From Viscum album (lineage: Eukaryota; Streptophyta; Magnoliopsida; Santalales; Viscaceae), in contig OY728160.1 in the NCBI GenBank assembly GCA_963277665.1, positions 45,058,605 to 45,122,604 on the forward strand: a DNA stretch of 64,000 bases, written 5' to 3'. The notes under the pieces are model-generated. The model searched no databases. It was not told the origin of the DNA and worked only from the letters and a program-made list of their open reading frames with translations. Positions 37,300 through 47,109 of this stretch are shown here, in pieces; within the stretch, counting starts at the first letter, position 1; each line of letters begins with the position of its first letter. A program made the position numbers and the translations under genes.

Positions 37300-38513
37300 C
37301 AACTGATCAAAAAAATCTCCTGAGAGCACCTTCACCCTGCCTCTTCTATATCCACATTTAATATCATTTCAAGCTCATGTGGATATTAAAATGAAAGGCG
37401 GAAAATGTCACAAAATTGTTTGTGAAAAATATATGAATGGAGAGGAAACATTATATTTCATTAGTGTTGACGTTGTAGATGAAATCATCACATACTACTG
37501 GCTAGGCGCCTTAGTTATAAATGTATACAAGAGGTATGTTTTAATTATTTGATTTTACAGAAGTTGGTATACTATGTTAATTATGTCTAAATACAATTCA
37601 TATTTTTCACAGGAGTATATATGAAATACAATTGAAGGGATTTTACCTTGAATAAAAATTTGGACTCATTAGTCCTCACACCATTTCTACACAATGAGAA
37701 GAAATAGCTTCTGATTTTCAGGCTGAATTAATGTGAAACATCCTTAGAATGTTTCAATGTAGAATTACGACTGACATACTCTTTTTAATAACAACATTGT
37801 AGGGGTAAAACTCTATATTTTAATCATATCAATTATATTTTCATTTCTATTAGTACTTATTACATTTTGTGTTTTTAGGAAATATTATATGCTTATTGTA
37901 GTCAATTTTGATACTCCAAAGATTTATTTTCTGGATTAACTACATGGATATCCAACAAACCAACCACACATGATGGTGATTTTCAGTTCGTAATACACTA
38001 GATCCAATATTTTAGTACTAAATACCTATTTATATATTTTATATTATCTTTTAATGAGGATTCTGTTATGATAGGGTGGTGTATGAATATCGTTTAAAGG
38101 CTGGAATGAATCCAAGGCCTAAGGATGACAAGGTGCATATGATCTACAAATAGAGAAGTATCGGGGTATATATAATTATATTTCACTATCCAAATACATA
38201 TAAAAACAGATTACTTATTTTTCTCAATGTTTCTCTAGTGTCCGAAACAAACAAAGGACAAGGACTGCGGTTATTATGTCTGTAAATTTATGAAAGAGAT
38301 CACATTTCATGAACAAACTAGAATCACTAAAGAGGTATTTTTAAAAATAATTACAACTTCATTTAAAATAATTATTAATCCTTTGTGTATTTATATTTTT
38401 TCAATACTACTATGACTGTCGCAAAAACTACTATTCAGAAGATGATATATATGTGTTTAGAAATGAATGGGTAGTGTACCTGATGGAAGAATGTAAAAAA
38501 ATAGGACAATGAA
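37300..38513 (+). pseudogene. Ulp1-like cysteine protease domain remnant
   Basis: Ulp1/C48 proteases cleave SUMO-type conjugates, and related domains are common C-terminal parts of plant CACTA ORFs. Here YYMLIVVNFDTPKIYFLD (about 37,885-37,938) corresponds to the HW.L.V......YFLDSL block. CPKQTKDKDCGYYVCKFMKE (about 38,240-38,300) holds the catalytic Gln/Cys motif. The C-terminal YYSEDDIYVFRNEWV (about 38,430-38,475) matches the family tail. The catalytic His is Tyr and a stop follows FLD, so it is inactive. AT-rich gaps between blocks (for example 37,945-38,075, 38,150-38,240 and 38,335-38,400) probably are introns. The upstream part, 37,320-37,550, has LLYPHLISFQAHVDIKM and DEIITYYWLGAL. 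Confidence 0.82.
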
Positions 38514-38688
38514 GGTGAATTCATACTACTTATGTTATCTATATATGATCATTCATATCTCCCTTGTTTACACTTATTGTTCATCTATGATCACCCTTTC
38601 TTATATTTCATATCTCTATATTATGAAGAATGGTTTTAGATATGATTTGAGGTTCTAGTAAAGAATAACTTCATGAGAGACTCTTATG
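38514..38688 (+). other. Short spacer before tandem array
   Basis: AT-rich noncoding sequence between the end of the Ulp1-like domain and the first tandem unit; nothing recognised. Confidence 0.5.
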
Positions 38689-41600
38689 AACTACTGACAT
38701 ACATAATACCGAGAAAACTCATTCAGATTGTTTTGATACTTTAGGAAAATGATCCATTAGTCATTTGTGATGTGTACGAATCAACTGCACCTCAATCTAA
38801 TACATGGTGTGACAAATATGGCTTAAAGTGTCTGATATTAGTTTCAAATTGACATAAAATTTAGAAAACAACACTTCTGACATTTGAAAAAATGAGAAAA
38901 ATCATTCGGATTGTATTGATACTTTAGGAAAATGATCCAGGAGTCAATTTTTATGTGTACAAATAGACCACACCTTAATCTGATGCACAGTGTGACCAGT
39001 ATGGCAAAAAGTGTCTGATATCAGTTTTAAATTGACATAAACTTTAGAAAACAACACTACTAATATATGACAAACCGATCAAACATGTTCAGATTGTTTT
39101 GATACTTTAGGAAAACAATCCATGAGTCATTTGTGACGTGTAAGTATCATCCGTACATTAATCCGACAAGCAATGTGACCGGTATGGCTAAAAGGTTCTG
39201 ATATCAGTTTGAAATGGACATTAGCTTTAGAAAAAAACACTTCTAACATATGAAAAACTGAGAAAACGTGTTCAGATTGTTTTGAAACATTAGTAAAATG
39301 GTACATGAGTCATTTTTGATGTATACAAATCAACCACACCTCAATCCGACACACAGTGTGTCCGGTATGGCTAAAAGCGTCTGATATCAGTTTGAAATTG
39401 AAATTAACTTTAGAAAACAACACTAATGACATAAGAAAAGCTGAGAAAATGGATTAATATTGTTTTTATCCTTTAGGAAAATGATCCATTAGTCATTCTT
39501 AATGTGTAAAATTCAACCGCACCTCAATCTGATACACGGTGTGACCGGAATGGCTAAAAGTGTCTGATATCAGTTTCAAATTGACATAAACTTTAGAAAA
39601 AAACACAAGTGACATACAGAAAACCATGAAAACGTGTTTGGATTGTTTTGATACTTTAGTAAAATGATCCATGAGTCATTTTTGATGTGTACGAATCGAC
39701 CGCACCTAAATTTGATGCATGGTGAGACCTGTATAGCTAAAAGTGCCTGATATCAATTTGAAATTGACATTAACTTTAGAAAACAACACTACAGACATAC
39801 ATGAAACTAAACAAACACGTTCGGTTTGTTTTGACACTCTCGGAAAACTATTCATTAGTCTTTTCTGACTTGTATGATTTGATTGCACCTCAATCTGACA
39901 AACGGTGTGACCGATATGGCTACAAGTATCTGATATCAGTTTCAAGTTGACATAATCTTTAGAAAACATCACAAGTGACATATGTAAAACCGAGAAAACG
40001 CGTTTGGATTGTTTTGATACTCTAGGAAAAAGATTCATGAGTCATTTGTGACATTTATGAATTGACCACACCTCAATCTGATGCACGGTGTGACTGTTAT
40101 AGCTAAAAGTGTCTGATATCAGTTTCAAATTGACACAAACTTTAGAAAACAACACAAGTGACATACGGGAAACTAAGAAAAATCATTTGGATTGTTTTGA
40201 TACTCTAGGACAATGATCCATTAGTCTTTTATGATGTGTAAGAATCAATTGTAACTCAATCCGACACACGGTGTGACTGGTATGGCTACAAGTGTATGAT
40301 ATCAGTTTCAAATTGACATAAACTTTAGAAAACAACACAAGTGACATAAGGAAAACGGAGAAAACACGTTTGGATTGTTTTGATACTCTATGAAAATTAT
40401 CCATGAGTCATTTGTGACGTGTAAGAATTTACCACACCTCAAACTGACACACAGTGTGACCAGTATATCTAAAAGTGTCTGATATCAATTTCAAATTGAC
40501 ATAAACATTAGAAAACAACAGAAGTGACACATAACAAACTGAGAAAAAACGTTTACATTGTTTAGATACTTTAGTAAAATTATTTATGAGTCATTTTTGA
40601 GGTGTACGAATTGACCGCACCTCAATCTGACGCACGGTGTGACCAGTATGGCTAAAAGCGTCTGATATCTGTTTGAAATTGACATTAACTTTAGAAAAAA
40701 ACACTATTGACATACAGAATACTGAGAAAATGCATTCATATTGTTTTTATACTTTAGTACAATGATTTATGACTCATTTTTGATGAGTAAAAATATATCG
40801 TACCTTAATCTGACATATGGCTTGACTGATATGGCTAAAAGTGTCTAATATCAGTTTGAAATTGACATAAAATTTAGAAAACAACACTACTGACATACAA
40901 AAAACTAAGAAAACGCATTCATATTGTTTTGATATTCTAGTAAAACGATTCATTAGTCATTTGTGATGTGTATGAATCAACCTAACATCAATCTGACGCA
41001 CATTGTGACCAGAATGGCTAAAAGTGTCTGATATCAGTTTCAAATTGACATAAACATTAGAAAACAACACAAGTGACATAAGGAAAAGAAATAAAACACA
41101 TTCAGATTTTTTTTACATTAGAAAAACTATCCATGAGTAAGTTGTGATGTGTACGAATCAGCCACACCTCAATCTGATGCACAGTGTGACCGGTATGGCT
41201 AAAAGTGTATGATATCAGTTTGAAATTGACATTAACTTTAGAAAAAAACACTAATGACATATTGAAAACAAAGAAAATGATTTTGGATTGTTTTGATACT
41301 CTGGTAAAACTATCCATTAGTCATTTGTAATGTGTACGAATCAACCGCACCTCAATCTGATGCACGGTGTGACCGGTATGGCTTCAAGTGTCTGATATTA
41401 GTTTCAAATTGACATAAACTTTAGAAAACAACACAAGTGACATACGGAAATCTATGAAAATGCATTTGTATTATTTTGATACTCTATAAAATGATCCATT
41501 TGTCATTTGTGACATGTACGAATCTACCGAACCTCAATCCGATTCATGGTGTGACCGGTATGGCTAAATGTGTCTGATATCAGTTTCAAATTGACATAAA

Positions 41601-42296
41601 CTTTAGAAAATAAGAAAAGTGACATACAAAAAACTAAGCAAATGAATTTGGATTGTCTTGATACTTTAGGACAACGATCTGTTATTCATTTTTGAGGTTT
41701 ATGATTGACCGAACCTCAATCCGACACATGGTGTAACTTATATGGCTAAAAGTGTCTGATATCAGTTTCAAATTGACATTAACTTTAGAAAACAACACTA
41801 CTAACATACAGAATACCGAGAAAATGCCTTCGGATTGTTTTGATACTTTAGTACAACAATCCATGAGTCATTTGTGACATGTATGAATCAACCTCACCTC
41901 AATCCGATGCATGGTATTTTTGGTATGGCTACAAGTGTCTGATATCAGTTTCAAATTGACATAAGATTTAGAAAACAAAAGTACTGGCATACGGAATACT
42001 AAAAAACTGAATTTGGATTGTTTTGATTATTCTGTACAATGATACATGAGTCATTTTTGATGTGTATGAATCTACCTCACATCAATTCAATTCACGGTGT
42101 GACCGATATGGCTAAAAGTGTCAGATATCAGTTTCAAATTTACATAAACATTAAAAAACAACACTACTGACATACGGAAAACTGAGCAAATGCGTTCAGA
42201 TTGTTTTGATACATTAGGAAAATGATCCATGAGTCATTTTTGACGTATACAAATCGAATTCACCTCAATTTCACGCACGGTGAGACCAGTAAAGCT
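38689..42296. repeat. 183-bp tandem repeat array, about 20 copies
   Basis: The sequence TTTTGATACT..AGGAAAATGATCC and its surroundings recur every 183 bp. Equivalent positions are 38,731, 38,914, 39,097 and 39,280, and the last is near 42,204: 19 steps, or about 20 units over 3.6 kb. Each unit also carries ACCTCAATC(T/C)GA.(A/G)CA.GGTGTGACC, TCTGATATCAGTTT.AAATTGACAT and TTTAGAAAACAACAC. Units differ by many substitutions. Because 183 is 61 codons, a minus-strand frame can run from unit to unit, giving 61-residue periodic peptides (KVNVNFKLIS, VSKQSK). This looks like a by-product of the unit length, although openness across two units is seen at 39,706-40,038. Confidence 0.95.
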
Positions 42297-42850
42297 TTTC
42301 ATTAGATAAAGAATCAGTATTTATTAAATGAGATAAATCATCCAAAATCATATTGATTTTACATTATTTCCTTTCATTATTATCAGAATGAAAACATTTG
42401 AGTTTATCATTTTCATAATTTAGTTTCACATTTCTATATTAATGTATTCATTCATATTAATGTTTTAATTTATTTCATTTTTTTATTACTAACATAATAT
42501 TTTTTTCTTATATAGGTTAATTTTTTCCTTGAGTTCGAATGCTTTGTTCTGCAACAAATACCGTGGACGACAAATTTTGTGATCAGATCACGGATATCAA
42601 AGGATGAAACATTAATATTTATAATTGTTCTTGGATAATTGTAATTGTAACCATGTATGAAATTGTTTGAAATGTATATAACAGTGTGTTTTTTTGTATT
42701 CAGGATTTTAAGTAAATGTATATAGCATTGTTTGTCAAAATATTGTCTGCGGGTGCTATTTTGTGCAGGTGTGAAGGTGCTATTTTTTGAAGGTATGCTG
42801 GTTTGTGCAGCTGTGTAGGTGTGCAGGTGCTGGTTGTGCCGGTGCAGGGG
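42297..42850 (+). other. CACTA 3' noncoding region
   Basis: AT-rich sequence with a possible splice acceptor (TTTCTTATATAG near 42,507-42,516) followed by a less AT-rich patch, 42,520-42,610. This may be a last exon or untranslated part of the second gene. It ends in a GT-rich stretch (GGTGTGCAGGTGCTGG near 42,817) before the subterminal repeats. No domain recognised. Confidence 0.4.
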
Positions 42851-43250
42851 AAGGTGCCTTTATCAGTGGTTTTCTGCGCACTAATAAAGGCCACCTTTAA
42901 CAACGCTAAAAGATCGCTGATAAAGGGCCCTATTATCAATGCTCAAGGTTGCACTGATAAAGGAACACATTTATCATTGCTATAAAAGTATTTTTAATGC
43001 CGGCATAGATAAATGGGGGTTCCCCTTTATGAGTGCTCTGAATATCTCTATTAAAGGAAACCTTTATGAGTGCTAAAAAAATGCTGATAAAGGACACACT
43101 TTATCAGATCTTTTTTTAGCGCTGATAAAGGTCGCCTTTAACAGTGCTTTTCGGAGCGCTGATAAAGGGGACCCCCCCTACCTTATATAAACCAGCATTA
43201 ACAGCGCTTTTCTAGAGCTGTTAATGACAGTTTTTAGCACTGATAAAAGG
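42851..43250. repeat. CACTA right subterminal repeats
   Basis: At least ten copies of the CTTTATCAG..GCT / AGCGCTGATAAAGG motif occur in both orientations up to the right terminus (for example GCCTTTATCAGTGG, AACGCTAAAAGATCGCTGAT, TAGCGCTGATAAAGG, GAGCGCTGATAAAGG). Pairs of opposite motifs separated by A/T runs form hairpin-like units. They mirror the left end. Confidence 0.88.
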
Positions 43251-43266
43251 AAAAGTTGTATTAGTG
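43251..43266 (-). repeat. CACTA right terminal inverted repeat
   Basis: Read on the minus strand: CACTAATACAACTTTT. It matches the left terminus in the first five bases and in the ACAA block. Confidence 0.8.
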
Positions 43267-43269
43267 CTC
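43267..43269 (+). repeat. Right CACTA target site CTC
   Basis: Counterpart of CTT at 28,440-28,442; two of three bases agree. Confidence 0.6.
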
Positions 43270-44245
43270 GCTGTCAAAGAATGAAGAATGTATCTAAAAT
43301 AAATGATATTACACAAAACCCTTCCTCTTCCATGACATTTTCGATATTTGGGGCATTGAATTTGTTGGACCATTTCCCAATTCATTTGGTAACCTTTACA
43401 TTCTATTGTAAGGTGATTATGTTTCAAAATGGGTAGCGGCACGATCTATAAGGACCAATGATTCTATGTTAGTTGTGGAATTTTTGAGAACCCAAATTTT
43501 CTATAGGTTTGGCTTACCTAGGTTTATCATTAGTGACTAGGGTTCTCATTTCTACAACCGAACAACGAAATCTCTATTATGTCAGTATAGGGTCAGTTAT
43601 AGAGTGTCTACTGCATATCACCCATGGACCAATGGTCAAATCAAGGTGTCAAATAGAGAGGTAAAATTGATTCTTGAAAAATTGATTCAACTCAATAGAA
43701 AACATTGGAGTCTTCAACTTGATGACTCATTATGGGCCTACTGTACTACTTTCAAAACTCCCATTAAAATGTCGCCCTATCGACATGTGTTAGGAAAGAG
43801 TTGTCACCTGCCTATTGAAATTGAGCACCGAGCCTACTAGTCCATCGAACAATGTAATTCTAATCTTTCTGGTGAAGGTTCTCAATAGAAGTTGCTAATT
43901 CAGGAGTTGGAAGAAATGATAAGAGATTAATTTTAAAATTTTGGGATTTATAAGGAGTGAAACAAGGCTTCCCATGAATATCTCTTACATCATCGTTAGT
44001 TACACGTTGGGAAGAATGTCCTCCTTTAAAATGCAATGTTTAAGTTGCATCCAGGTTTGTTTCTTTCCCACTATTTTGGACCATACACTGTTATGAATGT
44101 CTCTCTATTTGGTGTTGTCCATCTTCACAATGAAGCAACTAATAAAACCTTCATTGTCAATGGGCTGCGGCTAAAGCACTTCCATAAATCCCCTCTGGAA
44201 TCCCTAGTGGAGGAACTCCAAGTTGAAGAAACAGTTTACAAATGA
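43270..44245 (+). pseudogene. Integrase remainder (Athila-like element)
   Basis: The frame resumes with CQRMKNVSK, the end of the zinc finger whose first half is at 28,442. The core follows: [12 protein letters not shown] (first catalytic Asp now Asn), LPRFIISD then a stop and GSHF (second Asp kept), [18 protein letters not shown] (catalytic Glu, expected at the Lys, lost), [30 protein letters not shown] and [12 protein letters not shown] (to 43,840). After stops the C-terminal part at 44,036-44,245 has LFLSHYFGPYTVMNV and FIVNGLRLKHF. Two of three catalytic acids are gone, each by a change of G-to-A type on the plus strand. Confidence 0.93.
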
Positions 44246-45590
44246 CACCCACTAGGTTTTGTCCTTAATTCTCACATTTTATTTAATTATATTGAGGACA
44301 CTGCACACATTAGGTGTGGGGGGAAGGGTATATTCCTGGGATAGTTGGAAATTTTCATCTTCTTTCTTCTTTTTCTCTGTTTATCTTGCCAAATTGTATT
44401 ATTACTTTCTCACTTCCCTCCCCCTCAATTTTTGTTTTCCAAAATATTACTTATTTTTATGCCCACTTTATCATAGAAAATGATGCCTGTTAAAACATGG
44501 AAGTTATTGAAAATGAATGTGTAATTTTTGTATTTCATGTTGTTTTAACATTCAAATTTTATGATGAAATTTGAATTTCTTCAAGAATTCAATACTATGA
44601 TGTTAATTTCTTTTACAATTTAGTTCTTTGTTGATGATATAAATAGTTTTATCATTTTTAATCCTTTTAGAAGAATGGTTCCCTTTTTATGAATAGTTTA
44701 AAAGAAAATTGTGTCACTCAATCTCTCCACATATTTTTCTCACCCGAACATGATGTGTGAAAATTTATTACATAATGGAAAGTAAATATAAGTTAGGATG
44801 ATTTTTCTATACTATAAAAAATCATTTTACCATTCCTTCATTCCTTATCTGATCTATTTCATTACTGTACCAGATTGACCTATGCCTTTGTACCTATTAT
44901 CTAACTGTTGTACGCCATCATATATGAATAAAAAATTAAAATGTTAAAAAAATGTTATATTTTGGGAAGGTCAAAACCACCCTTCCTCGACCTTTGATCT
45001 TGTAATAACTGTTACAATTAGTGTCATGATGAGATCAAACATCGGTTGGGAGAAGAGTGTGAGATTTGTTCGAAGTGAAACTTTTGAAAAAAATAATAAA
45101 TTAGGGGAGTGAAGAAAATTAAATTATATGGGGATATCTAGGTCGAGAGCTTATGTTTTGACTTCAAAGAATTCATAAGTGAGTGGGTATGGAAATTTTA
45201 TTACAATGGATGTAGGGAAATTTCGTTGGAAACGATCTTGTAAGTAGACAATTATTAAAATAACTTATATTTACTGGAAAAAATGTGGAAGGAATAGCAT
45301 GAAATTTTTTTCACACATACTCGTGGAGAATTAGTGACATGATTATATTTTGAATTATTTTCATTTATTGGCATCATGCATCTCTTGGAATTTTATTTGG
45401 ATACAACTTTTGAGACGTCTTTTTCAATGATCGTTGAGAATTAATCAGTATAATTTTTGATTCGATCACATTTCTATCATGAATTAATTTTCATTGAATG
45501 TTAAGTCTTTGTGTAGTTGGAAATATCTACATTCATAATTTTTGGAAATATTAATTTTCCCAGGAGTGAAATTTTTTTGGTGTGGGGTTG
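44246..45590 (+). other. Post-integrase noncoding region with purine tracts
   Basis: Between integrase and the 3' LTR is 1.35 kb of AT-rich sequence with no env-like frame. GTGTGGGGGGAAGGG near 44,316-44,330 is the purine tract that follows pol in many Athila/Tat elements. A second G-rich tract, TTGGTGTGGGGTTG, ends next to the 3' LTR at 45,590 and is the likely plus-strand primer. Confidence 0.7.
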
Positions 45591-47104
45591 TGATCATACC
45601 ATGATTCCCTGTGTCATTTTCACCCTTACACCATTGTATTAAACTGAATTTGTATTTTAAATTTCAAATATAAGAAAAAAAGTCACATCAATTTTGATTC
45701 AATTATTTAGTGTTTATCACTGTTAAAAATGTCAATGTTACTTGTTTTGAAAATTTCATTGAATGTGGAAGTAATTTAGGGGACCCAGGATGAAGTCTAA
45801 GAAAAATGGGCCAAACAGTGTAGGATCCAAGCACACGAGTATATTAATCCGCACACTGTTATTATAATGTGCATCCAAATGGGCTGAAATTTTGTCGTCT
45901 GGTACAATATTTAATAGGCTACATTTTATATCAAAGAACTGAATCTCGATTTGGCTTATAAGGGGCCCATATGAACTGATTTATTCAAGTCACCAAATAT
46001 AGAAATGTGAAAAGTGGAATTTTGTAATATGTCAATATCTTGAGGTATGATTGTCCAAATGGCACCAAACATTTGATGTAGATATTTTGGTGGTTGGGTT
46101 ACATATTTTTAGTTTTGTATAAAGTGATATAAGACTGTATGTCCACTGAAAACTATGAACCAAGTGGTTTCTCGAAATCAGGATGCTCAAAACCACCTTC
46201 CACTATGCCTATAAAATAGTATCTTGGGCTCCCCATTTGTAAGTTCATCCAGGAGGAAAATATCTTGTATTTTGGATACCCAAAAGAGTCCTCTCATCAT
46301 CCACGAAGTACTGGAGACCCCTATCCTCATAGGGGGTCATGGATGAAGGCGATGTTCCACCCGAGCTTTCTTCTCCTCCCAATGTCGAGCTAAACGGTGG
46401 ATGATCATTTTGAGGGAGCTAAACCCACTTGGGAGGGAGTTATAGAACATGTTCTTCTACATTTTTTGTGTAATTTGTGTTCAAAATATTTCAATTATTT
46501 ATTATCATGACATTATTCTTCTCTGATTTCATTTCTATTTTCATAATTAAGTGAAACACTTTTTATTTCAATGCAGATTGGGATGAGATTTGAAGTGGGA
46601 ATCTTGGGTTGTTATGATTGGAAAAGATAAGATTCATATTTATCTCACACATACATAATATTTATATATGATTTGGTAGCATTTAATTTCTATGCTTGAT
46701 ACCCAAACCTTGACAACACAGTTTTCATGTCAAGGGGTGGTACTCTGAGAATCGTTTAAGAGGCAAGAGGGTAGTTGAGATCTTGACAACCCTAAACAAA
46801 ATGATTCCCTTAAACCATGTGTATTTTTCTGAATTATGAACTCACCATGATGTGTATTGAACTTGAAATTATCTCCTTATTTAATAATTCTAAAACCCCA
46901 CTTTTATTTATCAACTATTAACCTCTTTAAATGAAGTCATTTTCTTTAAAATGTTTTAAAACCACCCCATATTTTAGAACTTCTTATTAAAAATGCACGC
47001 TCTGAACCCAGCAACACTCTTTGAGAGATGACCTAGGATCTTCCCTAGACAATAAATCAACCTTAAAAACTTAATCAATTTGATGTGTCATGACAACGCG
47101 GTCA
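45591..47104 (+). repeat. 3' LTR of Athila-like element
   Basis: It starts TGATCATACC and ends GCGGTCA, length 1,514 bp, and is homologous throughout to 22,200-23,708. Differences are mostly single bases, with few small indels. It is followed at once by ATGAG. Confidence 0.92.
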
Positions 47105-47109
47105 ATGAG
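47105..47109 (+). repeat. Right target-site duplication ATGAG
   Basis: Exact copy of 22,195-22,199. The bases after it (TCCAACTCAAATTATTCCAT) continue the outer LTR, matching TCCAATTATAATGAGTCATTCC near 13,940. Confidence 0.9.

Larger units (their letters stand above)
28443..43266 (+). mobile_element. Innermost nested element: CACTA (En/Spm) transposon
   Basis: A 14.8-kb DNA transposon begins CACTACCACAAAACTG and ends with the inverted CACTAATACAACTTTT. The first five bases are perfect and about 10 of 16 are shared. Both ends carry dense subterminal GCTGATAAAG/CTTTATCAGC repeats in both orientations, as in plant CACTA elements. Inside are a TNP2-like transposase pseudogene, a second ORF with a Ulp1-like protease, and a long tandem array. 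It lies exactly inside the integrase zinc finger of the Athila-like element, whose frame and residue spacing resume on the other side. Both genes have multiple stops. Confidence 0.93.
22200..47104 (+). mobile_element. Middle nested element: Athila/Tat-like Ty3/Gypsy
   Basis: Two LTRs of about 1.5 kb in direct orientation, a degenerate tRNA-Asp primer site, and gag-protease-RT-RNase H-integrase remnants in plus orientation define the element. It is flanked by a perfect ATGAG duplication. Motifs such as PFGTF.FRRIPFGMCNAP in RT and [12 protein letters not shown] in integrase are typical of the Athila/Tat branch. The total is 24.9 kb because a 14.8-kb CACTA element sits in the integrase; the element proper is about 10.1 kb. 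LTRs are roughly 85-90% alike in their best stretches by eye, so it is younger than the outer element. All coding parts carry stops. Confidence 0.92.

Noticed and set aside
38689..42296. CRISPR-like array
   Set aside because: The whole 183-bp unit is repeated with no unique spacers, in plant DNA.
44246..45590. An env-like gene after integrase, as in some Athila elements
   Set aside because: No long frame or membrane-protein pattern survives; only AT-rich sequence and purine tracts are seen.
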